A DNA stretch of 64,000 nt from the NCBI RefSeq assembly GCF_039536325.1, contig NZ_BAAAYO010000011.1:62001-126000 (forward strand), written 5' to 3'. Below, piece after piece: positions 1 to 8,292 of this stretch. Positions within the stretch are counted from its first letter, which is position 1, and each line of letters opens with the position of its first letter. The notes under the pieces were generated by a model that was given only the letters and a program-made list of their open reading frames with translations, was not told the DNA's origin and made no database searches. The position numbers were made by a program, and so were the translations under genes. The stretch comes from Paenibacillus_AB hodogayensis. GTDB taxonomy: Bacteria; Bacillota; Bacilli; Paenibacillales; NBRC-103111.

Positions 1-393
1 CCCGAAGGCTTGTCCACCGGCATCAGTCTGGCGAGCGGAGCGGCCGAGACGGGCAAGCTCGTGGCAACGGCGATCGGTTTGCAGAACATACCGGAAGGCT
101 TTCTCGTCTCACTGTTCCTGATTACCCGGAAAGCCGGCGCGGCCAAGGCGTTCCTGTACTCCTTAGCCATCGCCGCTGCGGAATGGGCCGCCAGCTGCCT
201 CGGCTATTATTTCGGCACGGAGCTTTCGGTGCTTGTTCCTTACGGTCTGGCGTTCGCCGGCGGAGCGATGCTTTATGTCGTTTACAAAGAGCTGCTTCCC
301 GAGAGCCACGGCGACGGCAACGAAATTCCCGCCACCTTCGCGTTCATCCTCGGCACCCTGACCATGATCGGGCTCGTCGACCTGCTCGGATGA
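1..393 (+). CDS. ZIP family divalent metal transporter, C-terminal part
   Basis: The frame is open from the first base of the window, so the gene starts upstream and only the last 130 codons are seen. The fragment begins PEGLSTGISL and contains a second QNIPEGF segment. Both match the paired xNxPEG metal-binding helices of ZIP (ZupT/GufA-like) transporters, which move Zn, Fe or Mn ions across the cytoplasmic membrane. Further hydrophobic helices follow, including a KELLPESHGDG segment whose acidic and His residues are typical of the family's late helix region. It stops 22 bp before the end of the convergent nucleoside hydrolase gene. Substrate metal cannot be told from the sequence. Confidence 0.85.
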   Translation, partial: PEGLSTGISLASGAAETGKLVATAIGLQNIPEGFLVSLFLITRKAGAAKAFLYSLAIAAAEWAASCLGYYFGTELSVLVPYGLAFAGGAMLYVVYKELLPESHGDGNEIPATFAFILGTLTMIGLVDLLG

Positions 394-415
394 GCGCGTC
401 AACGGTACAGCGGAA

Positions 416-1330
416 TCAGCCAAGCTTGCCGAATAAATCTTTAAACACGCTATCCCGATGAATATAATGGACGTAGCGGATCAAATGGCGCGAAGCGTCA
501 AAGCTCCAGCGAAACTCTTCAGACAATAGCGGGCTGTGCACCAGCTCGTTCGGCAGCCAGGCATCGTCGATCAGGTAAGCGACAGCCGCTAGATCCCAGA
601 TTACCCTGGAATAGCCGACATGGTCCTTGCTGCACCCTTCGAACGTATCGTGCAAATACTCGCCTACCGGTCCTTTGTCTTTGACATAATCCTTCACCTC
701 GGACAAGGTGGTCAGCAGATGCGAGGCGACGCCCAGACAAGGAATGAGCACGAGCGGCACGCCGCAATTCAGAATGAGGCGGGAAGCGTGCAAATCCTGG
801 AACAGATTGAACTCCTTCGTGGTCGGCCAGTGCAAAGCGTGACCGCCGAGCCAGACGACCACGATCTTCTCGATGATGCGCGGCTCCATGAGTATCGCCG
901 AAGCGACGTTCGTAATGGCGCCGATCGCCACGACGTACAACGGATCGTCGTCGGTGCTGGCCATAGCTCGCTCCACCAGATTTCGTGCCGCTTCGCTCTC
1001 CACCGGCGTATCCGGACCGGACAAATATGAGCCCGAGCCGCGGTATACCGGAATCCCGGACATTTCCGGCAGATGGGAGGAAATCGTCAGCAACTCGTTG
1101 TAGCTTTTTTCCATCCCATCCTGAGGTCCCGTGGACAGCTGGTTGTGGAAGGGAGCGGCGTAGAACGCTTCGACCTGCAGTTGCTCCGGCGATTTCATCG
1201 CATAGACGACCGCGAATTGATCGTCGATCTCATTAAAGGTGTCGGTATCGAGCACCATGCGAACTTTGCGCTTGGGGGGCGTCAACCGTTGCAGAAGCTT
1301 GCTTGGGGAAAGTTTCGGAAAATCGGCCAT
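416..1330 (-). CDS. Nucleoside hydrolase (inosine-uridine preferring type)
   Basis: 304 aa, cytoplasmic. The N-terminal motif VLDTDTFNEIDDQFA carries the Asp cluster that binds the catalytic Ca2+ in nucleoside hydrolases (DTDxxxExDDxxA), and the IGAITNVASA segment is also typical of the fold. Family role: hydrolysis of the N-glycosidic bond of nucleosides to base plus ribose for salvage. Start chosen at the Met at 1330 because AGGAGG lies just upstream (AGGAGGATGGATCC before ATG); a longer in-frame reading has no such site. It is transcribed away from the AraC gene at 1493, so that regulator may control it; this is inference. The nucleobase preference is not visible. Confidence 0.88.
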   Translation of the reverse strand: MADFPKLSPSKLLQRLTPPKRKVRMVLDTDTFNEIDDQFAVVYAMKSPEQLQVEAFYAAPFHNQLSTGPQDGMEKSYNELLTISSHLPEMSGIPVYRGSGSYLSGPDTPVESEAARNLVERAMASTDDDPLYVVAIGAITNVASAILMEPRIIEKIVVVWLGGHALHWPTTKEFNLFQDLHASRLILNCGVPLVLIPCLGVASHLLTTLSEVKDYVKDKGPVGEYLHDTFEGCSKDHVGYSRVIWDLAAVAYLIDDAWLPNELVHSPLLSEEFRWSFDASRHLIRYVHYIHRDSVFKDLFGKLG

Positions 1331-1492
1331 GGATCCATCCTCCTCGTCGTATCGGAACATCGCTGTGTTTCATGCTGACTCTTCTTGATCCATTCTACCC
1401 CGGCGCCGCCGGCCAATAGTTTCACAATATGGCGATTTGTTTATACGATCTGGCTATTCTCCTTCGCCGGGAGAGAAAGGAGCAGCGTCGCG

Positions 1493-2287
1493 ATGCTGGC
1501 TCAGACGGATTTTCTGTTTCACGCGCTAAGACTGGGCGATACGTATATGCCGCTGCATCGGCACCGCTGCTTCGAACTCGTGTACTATATCGGCGGTGCG
1601 GGACTGACCCGCCTGCAAGAGCTGGAATATCGCTACGAGCCGAACACGTACACGATTATTCCTCCTGGCATGCCGCATGACGAGCGGCGCACGGAAGACA
1701 CCGAGGTCCTCTTCATCGGCTTCAGTCTGACGAGCCGCGATATGCCGGCTTTGCAGCACGGTTTGTTTCAGGACGGGCCGCGATCGCCGGTGCTCGCCCT
1801 GCTGCTGAGCATGAAGGCGGAAATGCAGGAAAAGAACGCCTTCTACGCCCAGAAGCTGAACATGCGGATCAGCGAAGCGCTGATTGAACACTCGCGTTCG
1901 GTCGCGCCTGCGCAATCCGGCCATCCCGGCAATCATTTGCTGTACGCGAAAACATTTATGGACGAGAACTGCGGTCAGAAAATCGCCGTGGAGGACTTGG
2001 CCGATATGGTCGGTTACAGCTACGATCATTTCCGGCACCTGTTCAAACAGAAGTTTGGCATGTCCCCGATCCGTTATTTGCTCGACAAACGGCTGGAAAA
2101 GGCGCGCAGCCTGCTTCGCTACACGGAATTGCCGGTCACGGCCGTCGCGCTGGAATGCGGCTTTTCCAACGATGCGCAATTTTGCACCTTGTTCAGAAGG
2201 GAAATCGGCGAGACGCCCTTGTCTTACCGCCGCAACGAATACCGCAGCACCCTCGACAGTCCGTCGCTCCCCCCGACGAAACCTTGA
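1493..2287 (+). CDS. AraC family transcriptional regulator
   Basis: 264 aa. The N-terminal half has a cupin-like sensor (MPLHRHRCFELVYYIGG, then TYTIIPPGMPH), the usual effector-binding jelly roll of AraC proteins. The C-terminal 100 residues hold two helix-turn-helix units: KIAVEDLADMVGYSYDHFRH and, further on, LPVTAVALECGFSNDAQF followed by FRREIGETPLSYR. Start chosen at ATG 1493 because AAAGGAG sits 9 nt upstream; the frame is open further upstream without a good site. It is divergent from the nucleoside hydrolase gene. The small-molecule ligand is unknown. Confidence 0.88.
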   Translation: MLAQTDFLFHALRLGDTYMPLHRHRCFELVYYIGGAGLTRLQELEYRYEPNTYTIIPPGMPHDERRTEDTEVLFIGFSLTSRDMPALQHGLFQDGPRSPVLALLLSMKAEMQEKNAFYAQKLNMRISEALIEHSRSVAPAQSGHPGNHLLYAKTFMDENCGQKIAVEDLADMVGYSYDHFRHLFKQKFGMSPIRYLLDKRLEKARSLLRYTELPVTAVALECGFSNDAQFCTLFRREIGETPLSYRRNEYRSTLDSPSLPPTKP

Positions 2288-2313
2288 TACGGCTGAGGCC
2301 TTCCATCCGACGC

Positions 2314-2345
2314 AAAAAGAGGAGCGGCTGCCGCTCCCCTTTCGT
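2314..2345. terminator. Bidirectional intrinsic terminator between convergent genes
   Basis: GGAGCGG (2321-2327) pairs with CCGCTCC (2331-2337). An A-run on the left gives a U-run for the leftward transcript, and CCCCTTTC follows on the right. It sits between the AraC gene and the convergent isomerase gene, so it can serve both, best on the minus strand. Confidence 0.7.
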
Positions 2346-2383
2346 CCAATCGAATTCTTCCCCTCATACGAACCTTGCTGCCC

Positions 2384-3154
2384 CTATGTTTCCAGAAGCT
2401 CCTTCAGCGCCGCCGCATCACGGATAAATTGCTCCGGGTCGTCGTCCTTCACGAACTCCAGCAAGGCGGAGCGCCTTTCCTTCAGCGGACGGATCATATC
2501 CAAGTACCGCCTCCACTCGTCCAGGCCTTCCCGCAGCGGCAGCCTCTCGACGCCGACCCAGTGGAAGACGTGCAGTCCCGACAGCCACGGCAGCAGTCGG
2601 CTCAGCTCGGCTTCGCGCTGTCCGGGCGGCATGTCCACCGGCGGCTGCCAGCAGGAGCGGACATGCGGGGAGCCGATGTCCTCCATTAGCTTGATCGTCG
2701 AATCGATCGTATCCGTCAACGTGTTGCGGTGGAATTCGAGATCGATGCGCAAGCCGTGTGCCGCCGCTTTCTCGCCGATGCGCCGGGCGTCCTCTACCGT
2801 GCGGTGCCATAAGCGGTCGTCCGCTTCTGCAGACCCGACCCGGCCGGCCCATACCCGAACCGAAGGCGCGCCAAGCGTCAGCGCGGTGTCGAGCACCTTG
2901 TCGAATTCCCCTTCCGGCTCGTCGCCCGTCCGGTAATACGACGCGTAGCCAGACACACGCAAGCCGCTTTCCGCCGTGATGCGCGCCGTCTCCGCGGCAA
3001 CCGCCGACGCTCCGGGAGGCACATGTATATCGCCCCCCCACTCGATCGCCTGCAACCCCGCTTGCGCGGTCAGCTCGGCGATCCGTTTCGCCGATAGCTG
3101 CCGGAACGTAACCGACAGCACTCCGGCTTCGAACCAAGATTCGTTGTCCGCCAT
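2384..3154 (-). CDS. Sugar phosphate isomerase/epimerase family (AP endonuclease 2-like TIM barrel)
   Basis: 256 aa, cytoplasmic. The length and sequence fit the xylose isomerase-like TIM barrel: the opening strand (VTFRQLSAKRIAELTAQ), an early LQAIEWGGD segment, LRIDLEFHRNT in the middle, and SPHVRSCWQPP with acidic and His residues placed like the metal ligands. Members isomerise or epimerise sugars and inositol derivatives; the substrate here cannot be assigned. RBS-like GGCGGAG precedes the ATG. The gene starts 31 bp after the TetR stop and is read in the same direction, so the two may share a transcript. Confidence 0.8.
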   Translation of the reverse strand: MADNESWFEAGVLSVTFRQLSAKRIAELTAQAGLQAIEWGGDIHVPPGASAVAAETARITAESGLRVSGYASYYRTGDEPEGEFDKVLDTALTLGAPSVRVWAGRVGSAEADDRLWHRTVEDARRIGEKAAAHGLRIDLEFHRNTLTDTIDSTIKLMEDIGSPHVRSCWQPPVDMPPGQREAELSRLLPWLSGLHVFHWVGVERLPLREGLDEWRRYLDMIRPLKERRSALLEFVKDDDPEQFIRDAAALKELLET

Positions 3155-3185
3155 ATTCTCCGCCTCTCTTTCACATGACCGGTCT

Positions 3186-3848
3186 TTAAGGCGCCAAGCC
3201 TTTCATAACGAAGGCGATCGTCGCCTCCAGTTCCTGTTCCCCGTTCCAGTTCGCGCCTTCCTTCGGACCGAAGAAGGCTTGGGCGAGCACATAACCCATG
3301 ACCGCCGTTGCGCTCAGCCGCATAATGGTCGTGGCGGGCAAATCGGCCAGCTTGCCCTCGGATTTGAATTTCTCGATGACGCGTTCCATTCGCTCCATCA
3401 CCTGCGACACCACAACCGACTTGAACTGCTCCTGAAGATCGGGATGGAACGGAATTTCCTGCACGACAATTTTAATCAGGCTCATGTTGTTTTGCAGAAA
3501 AAGCAGCCGGTTCCCGATAAGCGCCCGCAAAAACTGATCGTAGCTGTCGTACTCGTCCTCCAGCACTTCGCGGAACTCGCGCAGCACGAATGGGGCGACG
3601 AGCTTGACCATCGCGGGGGCAACGATGGAGAGCAGCAATTCTTTTTTGGTCTTGTAGTGGCGGAAAATCGTACCTTCGGCCACGCCGGCCCGCTGGGCGA
3701 TCTCCGAAGTCGACGAGGCGGCGTAGCCCTTCTCGGCGAAAACCTCGATCGCCGATTCGAAGATACGCCGCTGCTTTTCCGTCATTTTGTCCCCACTCGT
3801 CCCGGACTGCAGCAGCTCGGCGATCCAGGGCTCCATCGTGTCCGACAT
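3186..3848 (-). CDS. TetR family transcriptional repressor
   Basis: 220 aa. The N-terminal helix-turn-helix is classic: RRIFESAIEVFAEKGYAASS, then TSEIAQRAGVAEGTIFRHY and KTKKELL. The rest is the helical ligand-binding and dimer domain, which is not diagnostic of a ligand. It lies 151 bp beyond the end of the ABC exporter genes and is read in the same direction. Two copies of a TGAGT-N4-ACTCA dyad flank the exporter promoter (5781-5853), the kind of site TetR repressors bind, so it is the best candidate regulator of that pump. AGGAG precedes the ATG. Confidence 0.9.
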   Translation of the reverse strand: MSDTMEPWIAELLQSGTSGDKMTEKQRRIFESAIEVFAEKGYAASSTSEIAQRAGVAEGTIFRHYKTKKELLLSIVAPAMVKLVAPFVLREFREVLEDEYDSYDQFLRALIGNRLLFLQNNMSLIKIVVQEIPFHPDLQEQFKSVVVSQVMERMERVIEKFKSEGKLADLPATTIMRLSATAVMGYVLAQAFFGPKEGANWNGEQELEATIAFVMKGLAP

Positions 3849-3999
3849 TGATGCCAGCTCCTCCTTCGCCCTCTAGCTTCAAATACGTTGCAAACGTGCC
3901 TTGATTCGATCATATCACAATCTGTGCCCTGCCGCTAAGCCGCTCCTGCGCTTGGTCCGAAGTACGACCGCCATCCGTCTCCGCCGGCAGGGCTGTTGT

Positions 4000-5019
4000 T
4001 CAAATCGCCCGCTGCTTCTTCAGCGCGGCAATATTCAGCAACGCGAACAAAAGGGAGAATCCGAGCAGGATGAAGACGTCCAGCCGGATATCCCCGATCC
4101 CTTCCCCGCGGAGCATAATGCCGCGCATGGCGTCCGCTCCGTAATAAAGCGGCATCGCATAGCTGAGCTTTTGCAGCCAAGGCTGCATCGCCTCCAAGTT
4201 GAACAGACCGGAGAAGAACACCTGCGGCACGATGACGAGCGGGATGAACTGGATGATCTGAAATTCGCTCCCGGCAAAGGTGGACAGCAGCGTGCCTAGC
4301 GTCAGCGCGGCCAGCGTTAGCAGCAAATTGATAAGCAGCACCAGCCAGATCGAGCCCTCCAGGTACAGGCCGAGCACGCCTACCGAGAACCAGGCGATCA
4401 GCACGCCCTGCAGCAGCGTAAACACGCCGAACCCGGCCAAATATCCCACTACCACCTCATACCGGCGAATCGGCGTGGCGAGCAGCCGCTCCAGCGTGCC
4501 CGTCGTCCGTTCTCTCAGGAAGGCGACCCCGGCCAGCAGGAAGACGAAGAAGAAGGAAAAGAAGCCGATCAGCACCGGTCCGAATGAATCAAAGGTAGAC
4601 AAGCTTTCCTTGCCGTGCAGGTAAGACACGTCCGGCTGCATCGCCGGCGCGCCGGCCTGCATCGCCTTCTGAACCGTCAGCATGACGGCCTTGCCGACGG
4701 ACGGATCGCTGCCTTCCAACCGAAGCGACGGCTTCCCGTTATCGATGGACAATACGGCGTCGAGCTGTCTGTCCGCCAGCGCCTGGCCGGCCTGTTCCGC
4801 GTTCTCGTAAGACCATACGTTCGCGCCGGCGTTTTCCAACCGCTCCGTCAACTGCTGCGGAACGCCGACGGTTCCGATATCCAGCCGGATCGCCTGACCG
4901 TCGAATACAAAATGCAGCAAGGTCAATACGAGCAGCGGAGCGAGAAACAACAGCGCCAGCGTCCGCTTATCGCGCACGAACTGGCGGATGATGCGCAATG
5001 CCAAAGCCTGGATTCTCAT
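4000..5019 (-). CDS. ABC-2 type transporter permease
   Basis: 339 aa integral membrane protein. It has one N-terminal membrane segment (LALLFLAPLLVLTLLHFVF), a large outward loop, and a C-terminal bundle of five hydrophobic segments: the ABC2_membrane_3 layout of drug and polymer exporters. The motif FLRERTTGTLERLLATPIRR before the second membrane segment is characteristic. Start chosen at ATG 5019, preceded by GGAGGAGG; it overlaps the ATPase stop by 4 bp (ATGA), so the two are translationally coupled. The exported compound is unknown; resistance or efflux is likely from the TetR neighbour. Confidence 0.9.
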   Translation of the reverse strand: MRIQALALRIIRQFVRDKRTLALLFLAPLLVLTLLHFVFDGQAIRLDIGTVGVPQQLTERLENAGANVWSYENAEQAGQALADRQLDAVLSIDNGKPSLRLEGSDPSVGKAVMLTVQKAMQAGAPAMQPDVSYLHGKESLSTFDSFGPVLIGFFSFFFVFLLAGVAFLRERTTGTLERLLATPIRRYEVVVGYLAGFGVFTLLQGVLIAWFSVGVLGLYLEGSIWLVLLINLLLTLAALTLGTLLSTFAGSEFQIIQFIPLVIVPQVFFSGLFNLEAMQPWLQKLSYAMPLYYGADAMRGIMLRGEGIGDIRLDVFILLGFSLLFALLNIAALKKQRAI

Positions 5020-5759
5020 GCCCGCCCACCTCCTCCAAGCGCGATGAATGCCTCTTCGATCGTCTCCTTGCCGGTCTGCTCCTTCAATCCTCCGGGGCTG
5101 TCGATTGCCGTCAGCCGTCCTTCGCGAATGAGCGCGATGCGATCGCATTTGTCCGCTTCGTCCATCACATGCGTCGTCAGCAAAATCGTCGTCCCTTGCT
5201 CCCGCAGGGCAAGCAATTCCCGCCAGATCGACTGCCGCAGCACTGGATCGATCCCGACCGTCGGCTCGTCGAGCACGAGCAGCTCCGGCTCGTGCAGCAG
5301 CGCGAGCGCCAGCGACAGCCTCCGCTTCATCCCGCCCGAATAGGCCGCGACCGGTTTGTTCAGATGATCGAGCAAGTCGACGACAGCCATCGCCTTCTCG
5401 ATCCGTTCCTTGCAGCGCGTTCCGGTCAAGCCGTACAAGGCGGCGAAAAACTGCAGGTTCTCCTTCGCCGTTAGCTCGCTGTACAGCGCATCGGCCTGTG
5501 CCATGTAACCGAACCGTTGGAGCATTGCCAGCTTCGGCATCGTCTCGCCGAGCATCCGGACCGTTCCGCCGTCGGCCTTATCGATACCGGTGATCAGCTT
5601 GATCAACGTTGTTTTGCCCGAGCCCGACGGGCCCAGCATGCCGAACAACTCTCCGCGTCCCACCTGCAGCGTGATACCGTCCAGTACCGTCTTTTTGCCG
5701 AATGTTCGCTTAATTTGGTACAGATCGATAACCGGGGATGGCATTACTTCGATAGGCAT
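5016..5759 (-). CDS. ABC transporter ATP-binding protein (ABC-2 exporter)
   Basis: 247 aa. All nucleotide-binding motifs are intact: Walker A GPSGSGKTT near residue 43, Q-loop YMAQADALY, signature YSGGMKRRLSLA, Walker B LLVLDEPTVGID, and switch His in LLTTHVMDEAD. It powers the permease encoded next (4-bp overlap). It belongs to the CcmA/drug-exporter type of ABC ATPase. AGGAGG lies 9 nt upstream of the ATG at 5759. Expression is probably controlled by the operator-flanked promoter immediately upstream. Confidence 0.93.
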   Translation of the reverse strand: MPIEVMPSPVIDLYQIKRTFGKKTVLDGITLQVGRGELFGMLGPSGSGKTTLIKLITGIDKADGGTVRMLGETMPKLAMLQRFGYMAQADALYSELTAKENLQFFAALYGLTGTRCKERIEKAMAVVDLLDHLNKPVAAYSGGMKRRLSLALALLHEPELLVLDEPTVGIDPVLRQSIWRELLALREQGTTILLTTHVMDEADKCDRIALIREGRLTAIDSPGGLKEQTGKETIEEAFIALGGGGRA

Positions 5760-5780
5760 ACTCTATACGCCTCCTAAAAG

Positions 5781-5853
5781 TGAGTAATCACTCATTTTTC
5801 TTGAGTCTATTATATCAGCAGAATAAGCCTTTTGTATAGTGAGTAATCACTCG
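5781..5853 (-). promoter_or_regulatory. Promoter of the ABC exporter flanked by two operator copies
   Basis: On the minus strand a TATAAT box (5809-5814) is preceded, with an 18-bp spacer, by TATACA (5833-5838, 4 of 6 with the -35 consensus). The 14-mer TGAGTAATCACTCA lies at 5781-5794, downstream of the -10, and TGAGTAATCACTCG at 5840-5853 directly abuts the -35. Each copy is a TGAGT-N4-ACTC(A) inverted repeat. Two dyads bracketing one promoter is the typical arrangement for a TetR repressor; the TetR gene at 3186-3848 is the obvious candidate. Confidence 0.8.
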
Positions 5854-5903
5854 CTTTTTAACTAAAAAAGAAAGGCCGTCCCGCCGCTCGCCCAGCGACT
5901 CGA

Positions 5904-8282
5904 TCAGCCTCTTCCATCCTCCCGATCTCCGGTGCCTCCCGCTGTGCCCATACAAGCGGCCGCGTCGTAATCCGCCACCACGAGCACATCCGTATGCCGC
6001 GCCGACCGGAGCAGTTCCTTCACCACCGAGCCTTCGCGAAGCTCCTTCCACCAGGACGCTCTCGACTGGCCGACGATCATTTGCGTAGCCCCGTATTCCG
6101 TTGCCTTCGCCACAAACGTAGCGGACGCCTCCCTGACATGCCGGACGCGTTCGATCTGGAACGTCCCGCCCAGCCGCTCCGTCAGCTTCCTTAGCGCCTC
6201 GAACGTGCCGGCCTGCTCCGGCCTTCCGTCAGCGGCTTCGTTCAGCGCCAGCGCCACGTACCAGACCGCCTTCAGCCGGTACGCGATCCGGAAGCCGCGG
6301 CGAATCAGCCTTTCGGCCTGCTCGCAGTTGTTCAGGCAGACGTAGATCGTTTCCTTGCGCCTCCATGGGCCTCTCAGAGAGCTGCTGCGCTCCCACGCCT
6401 CCAGACGCTCGTCGACATCGTCGGCGATCTCCCGCAGTGCCAGCTCCCGCAAGGCGATCAGGTTGCCGGTCTTGAAAAAGTGGCTCAAGGCCTGATCGAC
6501 TTTATTCAGCGCGTAAATGCGCCCTTCCTTCATCCGGCGCTGCAGCGATTGCGGGGTTACGTCGATCAGCTGCACCTCGTCGGCAAGCCGCAAAATATGG
6601 TCCGGCACCGTCTCCCGCACCCGTACGCCGGTGATCTGCTCGACCGCATCGTTCAGGCTTTCCAGATGCTGCACGTTGACCGTCGTAATAACCGAGATGC
6701 CGGCAGCCAGAATATCCAGAACATCCTCGTACCTTTTGCGATATTGGCTCCCCGGCACGTTCGTATGAGCCAGTTCGTCGACCAGAACGACCTCGGGGTT
6801 GCGACGGATAATCTCCTCCGTATCCATTTCTTCCAGCCGCGTCCCCTTGTATTCGATCACTTTGCGCGGCAGCACCTCCAGAGCCCCGACCTGGCCAAGC
6901 GTCTCGGAGCGGCCGTGCGTCTCCAGCAAGCCGACGCAAACCTGGATGCCTTTTCGGAGCAGGTCGTTCCCTTCCCGCAGCATCGTATACGTCTTCCCGA
7001 CTCCCGGAGCCGAGCCGATATACACTTTGAACCGGCCGCGCTTGATCCGCTCAATCTTGCGGTCCAGCTCGCCGGCGCCCAGCCGCCGGAACAGCTCGAC
7101 CTCTTCCTCTCCGGGCTTGCCCAGCTGCGTCGGCATAATCCGCTCGCCCTCATGCTCCGCGCGGTCGGCCACGATGAACATATCGACGTTGCGCGTCTTT
7201 TTCAGCATGTCGCGCACGATCGAGCCCTGCCACAGCTCCTGCCATCGCGTCTGCCGGGAATGCCCGAGCACGATGCGGGTTACGTTATTGTTCAGCGCAT
7301 AGTCGGCCAGCATAGCCGGCAGCGACCTTCTCGAGCGAAGCGGAAGCTCCTCGAATTTCGCCCCGATCCGCTCTGCCAGCTTGACGATCGAGCGTTTGAA
7401 GGCGGCCGCCTCCTTGCCCGGCTCTTTCTTCGGATTGACGAAGGTGACGACGAGCATATCCCCGTTTAACCGTTTGGCGATCTGCTGTCCCCGGCGTACA
7501 TAAATGGAGCCGTTCCAATGATACTGCGTAGAGACGAGGATGCGTTCCGTCGCTCCGGAGGGGCCGATCAGCCCCAGCTCGCCGCGGTGCTTCTCCAGCG
7601 AATCGTTGACGCCCTCCGCCACGAGGCGGAGCGTCAGCTCGCGCAGGACGGCCAAATTGCCGCGCTTCAGCATTTCGCTGCTGTGCCCGCGCAGAGCCCC
7701 TTCCGCGACCCGGCTCAGCATCATCTCCGGGGTAACGTCGATGAGCACGACTTCGTCGGCCGTCTCGAGCGTATCCGTCGGCACCGTTTCGAACACCTCG
7801 ATACCGGTCATTTTTTTGGCAATCGCCCGCACGTCCTCCAGCTCATATACGTTTATGGTCGTAATGATGCTGATCCCTTTGCCGAGCAGGAAACGAATAT
7901 CCTCCAGCCGCGTCGGAAAGCGCGCTCCTTCCCGGTTGCGGTGAGCCAGACCGTCCACAAGCAGCACCTCGGGGTTGCGCCGCAGCAGCGCATCCAGGTC
8001 GAGATCCTTCTTCTCTACGCCCGCCTTCTGCCAGTGAATGCTCGGAATTCGCTCCAGGTCGCCGACCTGCTCCACCGTCTCCGGGCGCTGCATCGTCGAC
8101 ACCGCGCAGATGACGACATCGATTCCCTGCTCCTTCAGTGCCCTGCCTTCCCGCAGCATATGATACGTTTTACCGGAGCCGCTCACCGCGCCGATATATA
8201 CCTTGAGCCGCCCGCGGTGCAGCTTGGAGATCGAATGGAGCAGTTCCTCCGGCGTTTTCCTTTTGAACGTGTCCATGGGCAT
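5904..8282 (-). CDS. kdpD: KdpD-like sensor protein with two tandem KdpD-USP units and no histidine kinase
   Basis: 792 aa, last gene of the kdp operon, 10 bp after kdpC. Residues 20-230 form a KdpD N-terminal domain (Walker A GAVSGSGKT at 31-39) followed by a universal-stress-like domain (about 247-373). The same pair repeats at about 405-770, with Walker A GSAPGVGKT at 423-431 and LVDELAHTN at 500-508. In the first copy the second motif reads LVDGLAHRN, so the acidic Glu is Gly. The membrane segments and kinase core (H-box, N and G boxes) of full KdpD are absent, and no kdpE is in the window. Short kinase-less KdpD proteins are known in some Bacillus and cyanobacteria; a fused duplicate is unusual. 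The function is probably regulatory, with mechanism unknown. Confidence 0.88.
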   Translation of the reverse strand: MPMDTFKRKTPEELLHSISKLHRGRLKVYIGAVSGSGKTYHMLREGRALKEQGIDVVICAVSTMQRPETVEQVGDLERIPSIHWQKAGVEKKDLDLDALLRRNPEVLLVDGLAHRNREGARFPTRLEDIRFLLGKGISIITTINVYELEDVRAIAKKMTGIEVFETVPTDTLETADEVVLIDVTPEMMLSRVAEGALRGHSSEMLKRGNLAVLRELTLRLVAEGVNDSLEKHRGELGLIGPSGATERILVSTQYHWNGSIYVRRGQQIAKRLNGDMLVVTFVNPKKEPGKEAAAFKRSIVKLAERIGAKFEELPLRSRRSLPAMLADYALNNNVTRIVLGHSRQTRWQELWQGSIVRDMLKKTRNVDMFIVADRAEHEGERIMPTQLGKPGEEEVELFRRLGAGELDRKIERIKRGRFKVYIGSAPGVGKTYTMLREGNDLLRKGIQVCVGLLETHGRSETLGQVGALEVLPRKVIEYKGTRLEEMDTEEIIRRNPEVVLVDELAHTNVPGSQYRKRYEDVLDILAAGISVITTVNVQHLESLNDAVEQITGVRVRETVPDHILRLADEVQLIDVTPQSLQRRMKEGRIYALNKVDQALSHFFKTGNLIALRELALREIADDVDERLEAWERSSSLRGPWRRKETIYVCLNNCEQAERLIRRGFRIAYRLKAVWYVALALNEAADGRPEQAGTFEALRKLTERLGGTFQIERVRHVREASATFVAKATEYGATQMIVGQSRASWWKELREGSVVKELLRSARHTDVLVVADYDAAACMGTAGGTGDREDGRG

Positions 8283-8292
8283 TCCCCGTCCT

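Noticed and set aside
5016..5159. Longer N-terminal extension of the ABC-2 permease read through the ATPase gene
   Set aside because: The extension is Arg-rich shadow sequence; ATG 5019 has GGAGGAGG and starts the first membrane helix region.
6480..7469. Long open frames opposite the kdpD-like gene (also 7518-8342)
   Set aside because: They are mirror frames of a well-supported coding gene in GC-rich DNA; the proteins are Arg/His/Gln-rich with no family sequence or ribosome site.
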